Assembly: GCF_004210375.1 (NCBI RefSeq)
Contig: NC_134837.1
Span: 160,249,310 to 160,313,309, forward strand
Reading direction: 5' to 3'
DNA from: Tachypleus tridentatus
Lineage: Eukaryota; Arthropoda; Merostomata; Xiphosura; Limulidae
DNA: 64,000 nt
The notes under the pieces were generated by a model. It did no database searches. It saw nothing but the letters and a program-made list of their open reading frames with translations, and was not told the DNA's origin. How positions within the stretch are numbered: the stretch's first letter is position 1; each line of letters begins with the position of its first letter. The translations under genes and the position numbers were made by a program. Positions 43,601-54,065 of this stretch are shown here, in pieces.

Positions 43601-44318
43601 ATGTGTTTTGGTTTGTAGCTTGAATATTTTATTGTCATAATCTATACACACACACACACACACACATATACACATACCTTTTGACATATTCAGAATAATT
43701 TCTAGTTGATTAAACGGTATTTGACAGATAAATGTAAAACCTAGTAAAATTTAAAAAGATAAATAAAAATACAAACAAACTTCTCTCAAATTATAGTTGG
43801 ATACTATAATATTATATTGGTAAACTGAAACAGTTGTACGGCAATTTGTAAGAATATTTTGGCATGGTGTAACAATATACTAGACCACTGTAACAATGTA
43901 ATAATAAACTATTTAGCCATGTGAATTTAACTGGACTTGTACTCCAAACGAAACATGTACTTTTTATCACTGAGGTGACAGCATCACACACACATACACA
44001 AACAGTTGCCTTTATCGTCAAGCTATTGTGCATGCGGCATGCAGTAGTCAAATTACCATTAGAACAAAACAAAAAAAACATTGTTTTTTCTTCTATAGTA
44101 CATTAATACATATCTATCAAAGTAACACCAAATCAATATAAAACTTTCTAGTTTCACTCCTTTGACTATTAGCAATATACATAACTATAATGAGAAATAT
44201 TTCCTGAACTTTCAACAAACATACAATTACCCATATTTATAGGCGGACGTACCTGAGCTGAACTACGAAGACTTCGTCTAAAAAACACTTCAAGTTGGTC
44301 GCTTCCGGGAGTGGACAT
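28005..44318 (-). CDS. FH3-only formin-like protein (Multiple wing hairs type), 9 coding exons
   Basis: Exons (minus): 44253-44318, 41625-41819, 41230-41364, 37115-37213, 35836-35988, 35557-35673, 35172-35312, 33843-33869, 28005-28679; all phase 0, about 535 residues. Residues ~23-310 match the GTPase-binding/FH3 armadillo fold of formins: DPRYYAYYLRRQ and LQKLKEDLQTANTKF (GBD), EFVAEPQNGVRSVLDLL, HSNGVSTLAFCIMSNSRKSR, LLTTVCQASFDGNEMVLEAM, then VLVLINTII with VRLQCEFKKAGL. Residues ~290-325 form a coiled coil. The last 220 residues are Ser/Asn-rich and unlike FH1 or FH2. Known biology: FH3 domains mediate autoinhibition and Rho-type GTPase binding; Drosophila Mwh has GBD-FH3 without FH2 and limits actin prehair formation. 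The FH3 call is strong. Orthology to Mwh is inferred from architecture. A short or decayed formin is the alternative. Confidence 0.82.
29103..29161 (+). repeat. SINE tail fragment
   Basis: gcgcagatagcctagttgct followed by gcgccatgaatacacc and repeated aacc. It is the 3' end of a SINE-A relative. Confidence 0.5.
30370..32900 (+). mobile_element. Broken element of an unnamed repetitive protein family
   Basis: Plus-strand relic in the last intron of the FH3 gene (opposite strand). The protein has an N-terminal Cys-rich part (CYVCGQF, HFTCEYCKK, 30700-30870), then KFAIPRIWCEPTDHS, DPSKRRAGKNAP, LIRDLGLKKSNAELLTSRLK, FFTRQDGLCFCHN, SSSRSLKAVLLHNGNKYPS, DEYGWEVIGDFKMVAFLMGL and GCRMSLKVHILNIHLDNF. 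I recall near-identical proteins repeated across arthropod and cnidarian genomes, usually labelled uncharacterised; I cannot name the class or its ends. The coding region carries several breaks and is split by a SINE-A at 32341. The flanking AT-rich non-coding parts are included tentatively. Confidence 0.6.
32341..32608 (+). repeat. SINE-A inserted in the 30.4-32.9 kb element
   Basis: Full-length plus-strand copy with a near-perfect target duplication (acgatatttgggg before, acaatatttgggg after). The host coding text resumes directly behind it (IWGLIRESDLHYSPKS), so the SINE came after the element. Confidence 0.9.
32901..33842. other. FH3 intron sequence; nothing recognised
   Basis: AT-rich sequence without a coding frame, SINE or tandem repeat that I can identify. 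Confidence 0.4.
33843..33869 (-). CDS. FH3 gene exon 8: 27-nt microexon
   Basis: Encodes VKHLHEVNE, flanked by acceptor ttttaattttag and donor GAA/GTGAGT, phase 0 on both sides. It continues the heptads of exon 7 (I-KVLKNEV-KHLHEVN-EKLDM), which is the reason I accept so short an exon. Confidence 0.6.
33870..34587. other. FH3 intron sequence; nothing recognised
   Basis: AT-rich; short open frames at 34184 and 34374 show no family signature. Confidence 0.4.
34588..34861 (+). repeat. SINE-A, full length
   Basis: Head ggcccggcatggccaggtgg, B box gggtttgaatcctcg, tail acaagccaaac. The flanks cgtataTaca and tgtatataca act as target duplication. Confidence 0.88.
35172..35312 (-). CDS. FH3 gene exon 7
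   Basis: 47 residues, ELFEKTMPGNDGIWKEISKW then a helix running into IKVLKNE. It closes the FH3 region and starts a coiled coil. Donor GAG/GTAATT. Confidence 0.8.
35395..35515. repeat. Dispersed repeat, copy 1 (Penelope-end-like)
   Basis: Contains agaagacagcccaatgttct then gtcgaaacatgtagcatgtt, similar to 36560-36690. The text with GUCGAAAC resembles terminal repeats of Penelope-like elements, but this is a guess. Confidence 0.35.
35557..35673 (-). CDS. FH3 gene exon 6
   Basis: 39 residues, FAVLVLINTIILRTRDLNQK then VRLQCEFKKAGLNISKLEE. Matches the FH3 helix '..FIN.VL....L..RV.LQ.EF...GL...L'. Confidence 0.9.
35836..35988 (-). CDS. FH3 gene exon 5
   Basis: 51 residues, LLTTVCQASFDGNEMVLEAM then SVRFKFMVSMLKTE. 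This is the most diagnostic formin block ('LLAAVC..P.GHE.VLEA......ERFRF..L...L'). Confidence 0.9.
35989..37114. other. FH3 intron 4; one dispersed repeat copy
   Basis: AT-rich; holds the second copy of the dispersed repeat at 36560-36690 and no gene. Confidence 0.4.
36560..36690. repeat. Dispersed repeat, copy 2 (Penelope-end-like)
   Basis: Contains gaccaaagcatgtcgaaata and gaagcatgttctcc followed by 'ttgctgataaattgttgttt', paralleling 35395-35515. Confidence 0.35.
37115..37213 (-). CDS. FH3 gene exon 4
   Basis: 33 residues, EAVTMVMKHSNGVSTLAFCI ... RKSRLLALQ. Matches the FH3 pattern 'VM.HP.GV..IA.SL...N.R.R.LALELL'. Acceptor aatattttag, donor CAG/GTAAGA. Confidence 0.87.
38528..38576 (+). 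repeat. SINE-A 3' fragment
   Basis: ctagccctcgtgtggctttg then cgcaaaattcac and an A/C-rich tail. Confidence 0.6.
39024..39150 (-). repeat. SINE-B copy, diverged
   Basis: Minus strand: tttgttgttaagaacaaagc, B-box complement ggaattgaacctggttcc, head aaatttaccgctgaccattg. Confidence 0.65.
40406..40683 (+). repeat. SINE-A, young full-length copy
   Basis: Close to the family consensus, with A box (tggccaagcgtg), B box (gggttcgcatccc), tail caaaaaaacaaacaaac, and a perfect 12-bp target duplication actaaaatagca (40392-40403 and 40684-40695). The best single reference copy here. Confidence 0.93.
41230..41364 (-). CDS. FH3 gene exon 3
   Basis: 45 residues starting EFVAEPQNGVRSVLDLLNSC, the first armadillo-like helix pair of FH3 (formins have 'EFL...GL..LL'). 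Acceptor tttctccag, donor TTG/GTAAGG. Confidence 0.8.
41625..41819 (-). CDS. FH3 gene exon 2: GTPase-binding region
   Basis: 65 residues, YKRPIPYIDPRYYAYYLRRQ to LKEDLQTANTKF, aligning with the formin GBD pattern (PDYY...L, then a helix ending before the first FH3 repeat). The acceptor aatcttacag is good; the donor TTC/GTTTAA is weak. A stronger internal donor (CAG/GTAACA after LRRQ) would give a short in-frame form lacking 45 residues. Confidence 0.7.
42280..42550 (+). repeat. SINE-A, full length, diverged head
   Basis: Head aggctcagtatggtcaagta, body normal, tail acgaacaaacaaaaac. A short gagctc repeat at both flanks may be a target duplication. Confidence 0.8.
43648..43667. repeat. (CA)n microsatellite
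   Basis: About nine to ten CA units (cacacacacacacacaca), with a further interrupted CA/TA part to 43676. Confidence 0.85.
44253..44318 (-). CDS. FH3 gene exon 1: N-terminus
   Basis: MSTPGSDQLEVFFRRSLRSS plus AQ, then donor cag/gtacgt, phase 0. This ATG has a purine at -3 and is the frame that joins exon 2. A longer open frame over the same DNA (44237-44488) leaves the donor in phase 2 and hits a stop in exon 2, so I reject it. Confidence 0.65.
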
Positions 44319-46179
44319 TGCTGAAACTGCACGTCTGTTGTGATTGTTGTTCTATAGCTAAGTAAAGTATCACACCTTTCTCTGGGTATTAAAAGAATAG
44401 CAGAAGTGCTTTTACGTTCCTGATTTCGTTTCTTACCAGGAACAGTAGTTAGTAAAAAGATAACAAATATAGCTATCAATTCTGTCATTGGTACTTGACA
44501 GAATACCTCGTCAGCTCTGATTTAGCAACTACAGTGTGGTTGACATATTATTAAACATTCTACTTTACGTTTACTCAGAAATTATTATTCACAATTATTA
44601 ATCTAACTCAGAAAATTAATTCCGTTACTGTACAACAACAATGCAAAGCTAAAATATAACTTAGTTGAGTTAATGACATAATCATGTTTAAATATTTGAA
44701 GTTCTTGTACGTGATCAACACTGATTAATTATACACTTTTCTTTTTAACTCTAGTATATGCATTCTGAATTATCACTTCAAATGTATCAAACGAATAAGC
44801 AAAGAACTAAATAAACACTGACTAATTGAATTAATAGTTGAATTGCTATTAATAAAACACAATCCGGGTGAAACACCTTCAAAACTTCTAATGCTAAACA
44901 AACACTTCACTTAAACGACGGTACAAGTTCTCAGAAAGACATGCGTTATTGAAAAAGAGAAATAGTTCGAGTCAGTATTTCTATAAATGGCTTAAGTAAG
45001 GAAGCCTACCTTATGAACATCGATTTAAAGTCAACATCAATTCCACAAAGCAGATTATGTTGGACTTTTTCACATCGATTCAGAAGAACACTACAGCCGA
45101 GCCAAACTCTAAACTATAGCAGTAACAATGTTAAAAGGTGTTTATTTATTGTTTTAGTTGACTTATTTTGTAGTATTATTCATGCATCTGGGAACAGAAG
45201 CATGACATGATTGCAAAGTCTTTCAGCGTAAATTTCATGGTTTTGCTTTAAAAGAGCCTTTCTTCTTTCGAAACTAAAGCAACTGTTGTGATATCTTAAC
45301 GAAATTTGCATTTCCGGGTGAATCATTTGACCGTTGAAATCAGTCAACCAAACATTCGATGTTGAGCTGAGATAAAAACAAAGTGTTTATGAATATTGTA
45401 AATATACATGGCGTATGCACATACTGATGATATACCAAGCTAAGTTAATAATAAAAGGGAAAGTGGATAATATCACTTGACGATGAAGTAGTTTCCTGAA
45501 TTAAGATGTTTGCTAGATTAAGGTAATACACAGTGAGAAATATACTATAAAATTTTATTCGTAACTGGTTGAGATAAAAGGATTTGGCGCTGAATTTTAA
45601 CAGACACGTACTCTTCAGTATGAATTCTGCACATGTGTGTTTGTCTATAAAAATAGGTTTACATGTATAGTTCAATTTCAACTTAACAGTATTCTTTCTT
45701 ACGTGATATTCCTACAAGCCTGTTAAAGACAGCTTGTAGTACTACTTTTGTAAGTGAATACTTATAATGTTTAAATTGTAGAAGTAAATTAGCTAATATT
45801 ATATTTAATATAATATCACAATATTTATAATGTTGCATGTTACGCAGCTTAACACAAGAATTCACTGACCGTTGTTGTTTACAACTACTACAGCACCGAA
45901 TACGTATCGTGTGCATCCATGCAATATCATATAAAAGAAAGGACACTGACTTTAGCATCAACAGCCTTTGGTTCTTACTTCCTGCGAGAGTTATTGCTGC
46001 AGGAAAAGTTTTATAATTTCAAACATATTTGGTGAGCCAAAAGGTCTTTTAGTAGACAAACATAGCTATATAAATAATAAAGTTAAACTTTACATAAAAA
46101 AGTAAAATTATTAACAGCTGTTAAAATTTATTATTAGACTAATGATTTTTTTTTTTTCAGATTGAATAGTGAAATCTCA

Positions 46180-46302
46180 ATCAGTGGGATGAACAACACT
46201 TCTGCAGACTTACAACGCTAGAAAGCAGGTTTCGATACTAGTACAGGGCAGAGCACTGATAGTCCATTGTGTAGCTTTGGGGTACTTACAAATAAACAAG
46301 TT
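46180..46302 (+). repeat. SINE-B copy
   Basis: Head cagtgggatgaacaacactt, then gcagacttacaacgctagaa, B box aggtttcgatactag, body gcactgatagtccattgtgt. Confidence 0.7.
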
Positions 46303-46818
46303 AATTCATTTTATGATAAACGAAAACTGTTCAAGAAAAAGGAAATTAATGGATTCCCATCAGGAGATTTCTTTGGAAATGTGTAAATTTTCAAGGTAAC
46401 GTATAACTTGAAACTGTGAGCTCAACTTCCAAACTTATTAATCTTACAGATAATAAAATAATCCAAGCCTTTCTAGTCTGTTTTATCGATGCTAAATTTA
46501 TCACCAGCAAGCTTCAAAGAAAAAAAATTATTAATTATTATATATTCTTAACAGTTTTGATGTAACTCTTACAAACGATTTAAAGAGGCAAAACTATGCT
46601 TTTTAGTGCATGATCTAGATTCAGTTGGTCTGATTTCAAATGACAACAATATTAGTAAAAGTAAAAGAGACTGAATTTTGTTTAGACTAACAAGTTCGTC
46701 TAATTTGTCCGAACTATTTCATAAATATATAATTTGGCAAGTATATCTTATAAGAATGGCTTTCTCCATTTTCATTATAGGTGACCATTACAGACAACTT
46801 TTTGGCACTTTAAACTCT

Positions 46819-46915
46819 CCAGCGGCTCAACGCTAAATACTGAGCTTTGGTACTTGTAGTGGGCACAGCAGATATAGCCTATCGTGTAACTTTGTGTTTA
46901 ACAATAAAAAAATAA
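46819..46915 (+). repeat. SINE-B copy, partial
   Basis: ccagcggctcaacgctaaat, then a decayed B box, then gcacagcagatatagcctat and an A-rich tail. Confidence 0.65.
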
Positions 46916-47112
46916 AGGCTGTTTAAATTCAAATTTCTTTGTATATTTTAAGCTTAAGCATACCCAAGAAACTTAACATCTATAAGGTTAATAAATTAAT
47001 AAAAAAACGTCCCCAGTGGCAATTACAGTGTATTAATTGTGTAATTATTTTAATTTTAATTTTTTTCAATTGTGTGACCATTTTGATAAACTAATTATTT
47101 TAACTGTACATC

Positions 47113-47195
47113 CCCCCCTTCGGTGGAACAATGGCATCTCTGCGAACTTACAACGCCAGAAACCGGGTTTCGATACCCGTGGTGGTAGAACTGTG
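47113..47195 (+). repeat. SINE-B copy, 5' part
   Basis: ccccttcggtggaacaatgg, ctgcgaacttacaacgccag, B box gggtttcgatacccgtgg. The B box is nearly perfect; the tail is lost. Confidence 0.7.
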
Positions 47196-48039
47196 TAGAA
47201 TTCTTATACAGTCTGATTATTTTTCATCAAGCAATTGTGAGTAATGTCCAAATATGGAGAAGAAAAATGGCCAGACAATTAGTTCAAAGGTAGATGGCAC
47301 TATTACCAAACATCTACACCTGCTTCTGCATTTTGAGACAACGTACATATAAATATAAATAACAGTGTTTGCCATGAAAGATCGGATGGAAAACGTTTTT
47401 AAAACTAATCTCCACAGGAAGGGTGTTAATACAAATAACACTGTTTGCCTTGAAGAACAAATGAAAAGTCTGTTACTGTCATCAGGATTGAGGACGTTGA
47501 ACCGTATGTCTTCGAAATTCTTCTAAGGTGAGTTACGTGAGTTTTATAAAAACTGTTAAGTAACGAACTGAGAGGAAATTCTGTTGAGGAACACAACACA
47601 TTAAACGATATGAGGTTAAGGAAGTTTTTTTAAAAACTAGAACAAATATGTTACGCTCGTTTGTATTTATTAAAAACACACACGAGATAACACAATAATG
47701 TTAACTCTGGAAGAATTTTTAATAAGAAAGAATATTCAAGAAACAATAGTAATACGAATGAGAGAGAAAATGATTGATTTTATGTATTGGTACCAATGGT
47801 AATAAAAGGCAATTTTTGGTAAACTTTATTGATTGGATAAATGTATTGATGTATATTATTTCTCACATTATTGAATATGTACTTATTGTCTACTAGACCC
47901 AAGGAGAATAAAATATCCTTTGTTTTGTGCTAAACGTTATTCTCTAATTATTGTAAGTTTGAAATTTAGGATTGTTGTTTGATTTTTCTTCTTTCAGGCA
48001 TGTTTTTCTTGAAGCAGATGAGGTGTAACTTAATTCGGA

Positions 48040-48660
48040 TTAGACAACAATACAGCTGTTTATCGCGTCCAAAAAATATCTGCTAGAGGAGCTGTCTACC
48101 AGCTGCCTCGAGTACCTGTGTGATATTGTGACAAAGAAAAATGTCCTTGGGATATAAAGTTATTTGAAAAGATTGTCAGGTAGCAACGGTCATGATGAAG
48201 GGCAAAATCTGCAAAACGAACTGTTAAATAAATGTGACTCTATGATTGGTGCTCACAATGATCACGTGCTACTCAGTGGCGATTTTGAGAACGTGGAGAA
48301 AGAGTTGCTCAGGGTACCATCCAAGTACATTCAGAACTAACAGTTTTTAACTTTCTGGTGAACGGGGCTTGCCAAGAATGTAAACGCCAGAAAATTGAAC
48401 TTACTTCTATGAACAAGAGGACAGTTTTAGGAAAACGCTTGTATTATGTTCGGTATTTGGTGATAAGTTTGAAGGTGTTTTGTTCGGGACCAGCCATCTC
48501 TGAAGCCCTTAGTGATGAGGAGAAAAATAGCTTGATAAAACATCTTAAGGGTAAAAGCCTTCGTCCTCTACCCGATCAATTGAGCGGGAGGCGACAAACA
48601 ATCAAGCAGCAAGGCACTGCAGTTTCCGCTACCCCATAGCCGCCCTGTAAAACAATGAAA
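48040..48660 (+). pseudogene. Coding-looking relic of unknown origin, possible retrocopy
   Basis: Locally higher GC and protein-like text in more than one plus frame, such as YLLEELSTSCLEYLCDIVTK, KCDSMIGAHNDHVLLSGDFE, SEALSDEEKNSLIKHLKGKS and LRPLPDQLSG, with an A-rich run (48657-48668) just after the last block. It looks like a broken intron-less copy of a gene. I do not recognise the parent. Confidence 0.35.
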
Positions 48661-50064
48661 AAAAAAAGCCACCCAGAAGCTGATCGAAGGATTAGGCGGC
48701 TTCTTTATTTATGCTATCAAGCCACTAGACTGATTAATCATGCCAGTTGGCATTATTACGACAGTTTATATTAAAATTGGTTTTGTAAAAATATACCTAT
48801 GTTAAACCAGTATTTCACACTTTATTGGTCATGGAAGCATTTTGAAACTTAAGCTGAAAACTAACTACGTTTGGAACGATCATACATAGCAGGAGTTTAC
48901 ATGGAGCCTTACGTCTTATCGTTAGTTTGGATTTGTTGGCATTAAACTCGTTTATAAGTGATCATGGTTTTCAAATACGAGAAAAGAATCACATAATGAT
49001 CTGTATGAAAAAGCCACATGAAAATCAAGGTAGTTAACAACGCTACATGGAAATCCAGGTCTTTGTGAAAATCACACATGTTGATTTACGTCTTTACGAA
49101 AACCCTACATAGAAATCTATATCATTACAAACCTTCAACACCAGACGATATATTATTATTACTTGTTATGACTGAATAAATAGTACAGTTTTTTTTTTTT
49201 TTTAGTTTAAATGCTTTCCAAGTACCACTAATACAAGCTTTTACTCGACTTAAAAGATGCAGGTATAAAACTGTGAAAAGGAAGAACACTTTAATAACCA
49301 TGTCTTCAGTCCTAAGATACAGAACACACAATAGATAGTAGTATGAATATGTTAGATTTATAATAAAAATTGTGCTATGGAAACGTAAGGTGGAAAATAT
49401 TAATATAAACTTTTATTACAATGAAAGAAGCTACATCTAATTTTATATGTTGTACGATAGAATAGTAATTTTTACCGTATTGAAACTACGAACTGTATTC
49501 AATTTATCGGTAGTTTTGGCTATTGCAACACCTGTTGTACAAAACTAGTAATAAATAATATTACCTGTGTGACAATTTATTTTAAACCAAAACTGATACC
49601 TTAAGAATTGGTTATATAAATTTAAAATAGAGCTTAAGTTTATTATGGAATTTTACTTATTAGGTGAAAATGCTAACGTGACAAGATTGTAGTAATTGAA
49701 CAAGATTCACTTGAAAAAAATGTGATTGTCAGAATATTTACACTCATTACTGATAATCACACTCATTACTGATATTCTGTTAGTTTAAAACAAGTAAATG
49801 TTTTGTATGATTTTTAGATTTCAAATTAATATACTGCTTTTACGTCATGAACTTAAAACGTGTTTTAACTTGTTAGTTTGAATTTATCTAGGCTCAGTAG
49901 ATAGATAAATTACTACTAAAGAAACACGAGAGCCTAAACACTATGTTTCTGTAAGTTACACTATTGTGAATATACTCTCGAATTGACTTTCCTTAGGTAA
50001 GGTGCATTAGTTTAACAAAGGTTAGAGCTAGTGTAGAGGCTGAAAAGTTTATAGACGACTTAAT
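48661..50064. other. Intergenic; nothing recognised
   Basis: AT-rich, with a T11 run near 49190 and a small duplicated phrase 'cactcattactgat' near 49740-49770. Confidence 0.4.
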
Positions 50065-50330
50065 TGGTTTGTTTTGAATTTCGCGCAAAGATACACGAGG
50101 GCTATCTGCAATTAGCCGTCCCTAATTTAGCAGTGTAAGAGTAGAGGGAAGGTAACTAGTCATCACCACCCACCGCCAACTCATGGGCTACTCTTTTATC
50201 AACGAATAGTGGGATTGACCGTCACATTATAACGCCCTTACGGTTAAATGAGCGAGCATATTTCATGCGACGGGGATTCGAACCCGTGAATTACGAGTCA
50301 AGCGCCTTAACCACCTGGCCATGCCGGGCC
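50065..50330 (-). repeat. SINE-A, full length, with target duplication
   Basis: Minus-strand copy ending atgccgggcc; acgacttaat occurs directly on both sides. Confidence 0.9.
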
Positions 50331-50874
50331 AACGACTTAATAGATAATATTTTATGTTGTAATTACAGCTTAAGCTGTGGAAAGAAATAGATAATACTTT
50401 ATATGTGATTCTTATCTCACAAGTAAACATGAAAAACGTTGATTTGGGGTGAACAGCTAATACACGATCCCCAATGAACTGTCTACAACGTAATTCGGGA
50501 TCGCTGCCACTTAAGTTAACAAAGCAGCCTTACCATAAATTTGTTGTACTTTAATCATGCACTTTGTTAACTAATATTTCATTTGGATCAGTTGTTTTCG
50601 TGAACAGGCTGAATGTTCATTAGAAGTTGGTTGTTTGTGATCATGTGAGTTCGATGATTGGCTTTGTAATATGTTAGTGATGTAACTTTAATAGTGAGTG
50701 ATGGTTTGGTATATCAAATTTTACACTCGTAGGCTGTAAACAACTGTGTAGATTGTAGTGTGTGTATGTATATATTTAGTTGTTATTCGAGCGTTCGCAA
50801 TCACCGCTGCGTTGTATTTTGATCATACCATTTCGTGATGGTGAGTTAAGCGCATGCAGATTCTCTTCACACTG

Positions 50875-51113
50875 GGGGCCTGGTGTGGCCTAGCAACAGT
50901 TTATGAGTCCGAAGGTTTATGGTTGGCGTCTCGTTGTTACAAAATTCGTGTTTATAAGAGTGAGAGTCAAATCCAACTATTCGATTAGAGTAGCTCAAGA
51001 GGTTGCGGTGGATACTATTAATTATCTGCCTTTCTTCTTAGTTGATTAATTCAAAATTAGGCAAGGCTAGCGCAGATAGTCTTCGTGAAGCTTTGCGCGA
51101 GAACCCGAAACAA
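50875..51113 (+). repeat. SINE-A relative, old
   Basis: Head gggcctggtgtggcctagca, no clear B box, body gctagcgcagatagtcttcg, end ctttgcgcgagaacc. Strongly diverged. Confidence 0.65.
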
Positions 51114-51957
51114 ATAGATTTCACGGTGGAACAATATTTAAGTCCAAACATTTTCAAGTTGAGTCACGGAACATTAAGTGGCAAGTATTTTAGTAGTGCA
51201 GCAGTCATGTGAATAACCAGTACAATAATACAGCACTTTATATAAAATAAATGTGGAACGTGACTTGTATCTCAACAAACATAAAGTGTTTGTGCTAGCC
51301 ATTATCTGTCAAACATTTTTATCCACATAAAAATATTTTTCCAGTAGTTTTTCCTGTTGAAAACGTAATGTAGAAGTATAATAAAAGTTTTTTACTTTTT
51401 TTAATTTACTGGTACTTATTAGCAAGAGAGATTTAAATTTTGTAAATTTTACTGCGGCGGGTCGTTTACTTTATTGTTGTAGTTTTGATTTGTAACTTTT
51501 ATGCATTTTATAAACGAAAGCAACAACTTCTTAAAGCGAGATATATGTAAAATTATTTACCAAGTTATTACTTGCTTAGGCCTGATCTACGTAGTTAGCT
51601 TGCTTCATCAGGAATTTTCGCTGATTTCGGTGGACGTTGCTTCATCTGTTGTAAATCGATATCGGTGAAAACTACATATCAAAATAAACTTCTGAAGATG
51701 TAATACCGTAACGTGAAAATAGTTTTATTTCATATAAATCAAAAGCATGTTTTAACGAAACGTAATTTGGGTCGTGTTATACAATACGATTTAACGAGCA
51801 CTTCCCATTCTCGGGTTCCCAACTTGTTATATCTTCTTCAGTCCTGCTTACAAGTGTTTACGTTAGCTTGCTACACCCACACTCGTAATGATACCACTTC
51901 TAATGTTTCGTAGAATTCTGCAGATCGTATTGGAACAAAGAAAGTAATAGTTATAAT

Positions 51958-52229
51958 TGTTTGTTTGTTTTTGAATTTCGCGCAAAGCCACACGAGGGCT
52001 ATATGCCCTAGCCGTCCTTAATTTAGCAGTGGGACTAGAGGGAAAGCTAGTCATCACCACCCACCGCCAACTCTTGGGCTACTCTTTTACCAACAAATAG
52101 TGAGATTAACCGTAACATTATAACGCTCCCACGGCTGAAAGGGGGAGCATGTTTGGTGCGAAGGGGATGCGAACCTGGGAACCTCGGATTACGAGTCGAA
52201 CGTCTTAACCCACCTGGCCATACCAGGCC
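51958..52229 (-). repeat. SINE-A, full length, with target duplication
   Basis: Minus strand; taatagttata flanks both sides. An internal deletion of about 10 bp lies in the gggactagagggaaagctag region. Confidence 0.88.
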
Positions 52230-53299
52230 TAATAGTTATAAAGAACTATAATTTGTCTAATATTCTGTACTTGCAAAAAACACAACACAATACAAAAGAA
52301 ATGTGATGAAATAATGTTTGGTATAATAACAAACTTAGACAGTTGTACGATTTGATGATGTTTTAGAACTGAATCTGGTATTCGCATGTTATCGTACAGG
52401 AGACAGGGGTTAAAAAATACAAACATTTTGAAAATAATTGCATCCTACCTCAGCCAGGAGAGAGATAAAGTGCATGTTCGAACATATTACTATATTCAAA
52501 AGGTTGTAACAGAAATAATATAAGTTATAGAATCTAGGTTTTAAACTTGCAGATTGTGAGCTACCGCTTTGTCCCCGACATTGACTTGTTAGTAAATTAT
52601 AAGTACAGGCTTGACAACGTTCAGTTTTATGTAAATTCTGTTTATTTTATTTGTATACAAATACTACGCTGAGAAGTTTAATTTTCAAGCTTTGAAGCGT
52701 TGTAAAGATATATTACCTTGATACTGTTTTGTGGTTGTTACTTGAACCAAATTAGAAATTTTTATCCTTTATTATATGTTAAAAATAATCGTTAAAAGTG
52801 ATTGAATGATATTTATAAATTTTCTTTGACATATTTGTATAAAAATATATTTTTATATTTCGTTTGCGATGCCTTGTTATATCTATATGGATGTGCTGGT
52901 TGAAGCAAGAACTTAATTTTTGTTCATAATACTAGAATAACTTTTAGCTTATTGTTGGCTGAATGGTCTTTCTTTATTTTGGATAAAACAAATACAGCAA
53001 AAGCAAAGCTCGAAAACGAAGAACTAGCCAACAAAGAACCACATTTTCTAGCAGTGTGTATACATAGTTGACTTATTGTTCCTTCGTAATATGTCGTTGT
53101 TATATGCATGCTACTGCAGCAAGTGCAAGTCGGTGAATACAAAGAAAGTTGCAGAAAAATTCCTGTTTGTCTTAGATTTTATGAATGTTAGAGTTGATAG
53201 TTTTGATTGTTTTATGTTTCACGATCCAAAATAATGGTTGAACGTTAAATGTTCTTGTTTATTAAATATAATTTATTGTATTTAATATTTTTTTTACTA
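52230..53299. other. Intergenic; nothing recognised
   Basis: AT-rich. Short minus frames at 52229-52426 and 52924-53142 show no known motif. Confidence 0.4.
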
Positions 53300-54065
53300 A
53301 GCTCTAACCAGTGCATTAAATATTTCTGCTTACTAAACTACATCCACGGTATTTAATATTTCTGCTTACTAAACTACATTCACTGTATTTAATATTTCTG
53401 TTTACAAAATTCCATTCAGTGTATTTAATATTTCTGTTTACAAAATTCCATTCAGTGTATTTAATATTTCTGTTTACAAAATTCCATTCAGTGTATTTAA
53501 TATTTCTGTTTACAAAATTACTTTCAGTGTATTTAATATTTCTGTTTACAAAATTCCTTTCAGTGTATTTAATATTTCTGTTTACAAAATTCCTTTTAGT
53601 GTATTTAATATTTCTGTTTACAAAATTTCATTCAGTGTATTTAATATTTCTGTTTATAAAATTCCATTCAGTGTATTTAATATTTCTGTTTACAAAATTC
53701 CATTCAGTGTATTTAATATTTCTGTTTACAAAATTCCATTCAGTGTATTTAATATTTTTGTTTATAAAATTCCATTCAGTGTATTTAATATTTCTCTTTA
53801 TAAAATTCCATTCAGTGTATTTAATATTTCTGTTTATAAAATTCCATTCAGTGTATTTAATATTTCTGTTTACAAAACTCCATTCATCGTATTTAATATT
53901 TCTGTTTACAAAATTCCATTCAGTGTATTTAATATTTCTGTTTATAAAATTCCATTCAGTGTATTTAATATTTCTGTTTATAAAACTCCATTCATCGTAT
54001 TTAATATTTCTGTTTACAAAACTCTATTCATCGTATTTAATATTTCTGTTTACAAAATTCCATTT
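53300..54065. repeat. 36-bp minisatellite, about 21 copies
   Basis: Unit tgtatttaatatttctgttt + acaaaattccattcag, with few variants. Because 36 is a multiple of 3, one plus frame stays open for over 220 codons as a repeating VYLIFLFTKFHS peptide (53419-54102). Absence of a proper start context and the hydrophobic low-complexity translation argue that this is not a gene. Confidence 0.95.

Larger units (their letters stand above)
41820..44252. other. FH3 intron 1; SINE-A and a (CA)n tract
   Basis: Holds a SINE-A (42280-42550), a short TA tract near 41881 and a (CA)9-type microsatellite near 43648-43667. No coding exon seen; the open frame at 41919-42104 does not join the neighbouring exons in phase. 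Confidence 0.4.
44319..48000. other. Intergenic region; three SINE-B copies, no gene
   Basis: Upstream of the FH3 gene. The promoter of that gene should lie here, but no core element stands out. Open frames near 45013, 45445 and 45683 are short and without family features. Confidence 0.4.

Noticed and set aside
44237-44488. 83-codon minus frame starting MTELIAIFVIFLL, looking like a secreted protein
   Set aside because: At the exon donor it would leave phase 2 and meet a stop in the next exon. The overlapping frame starting MSTPGSDQ joins exon 2 in phase.
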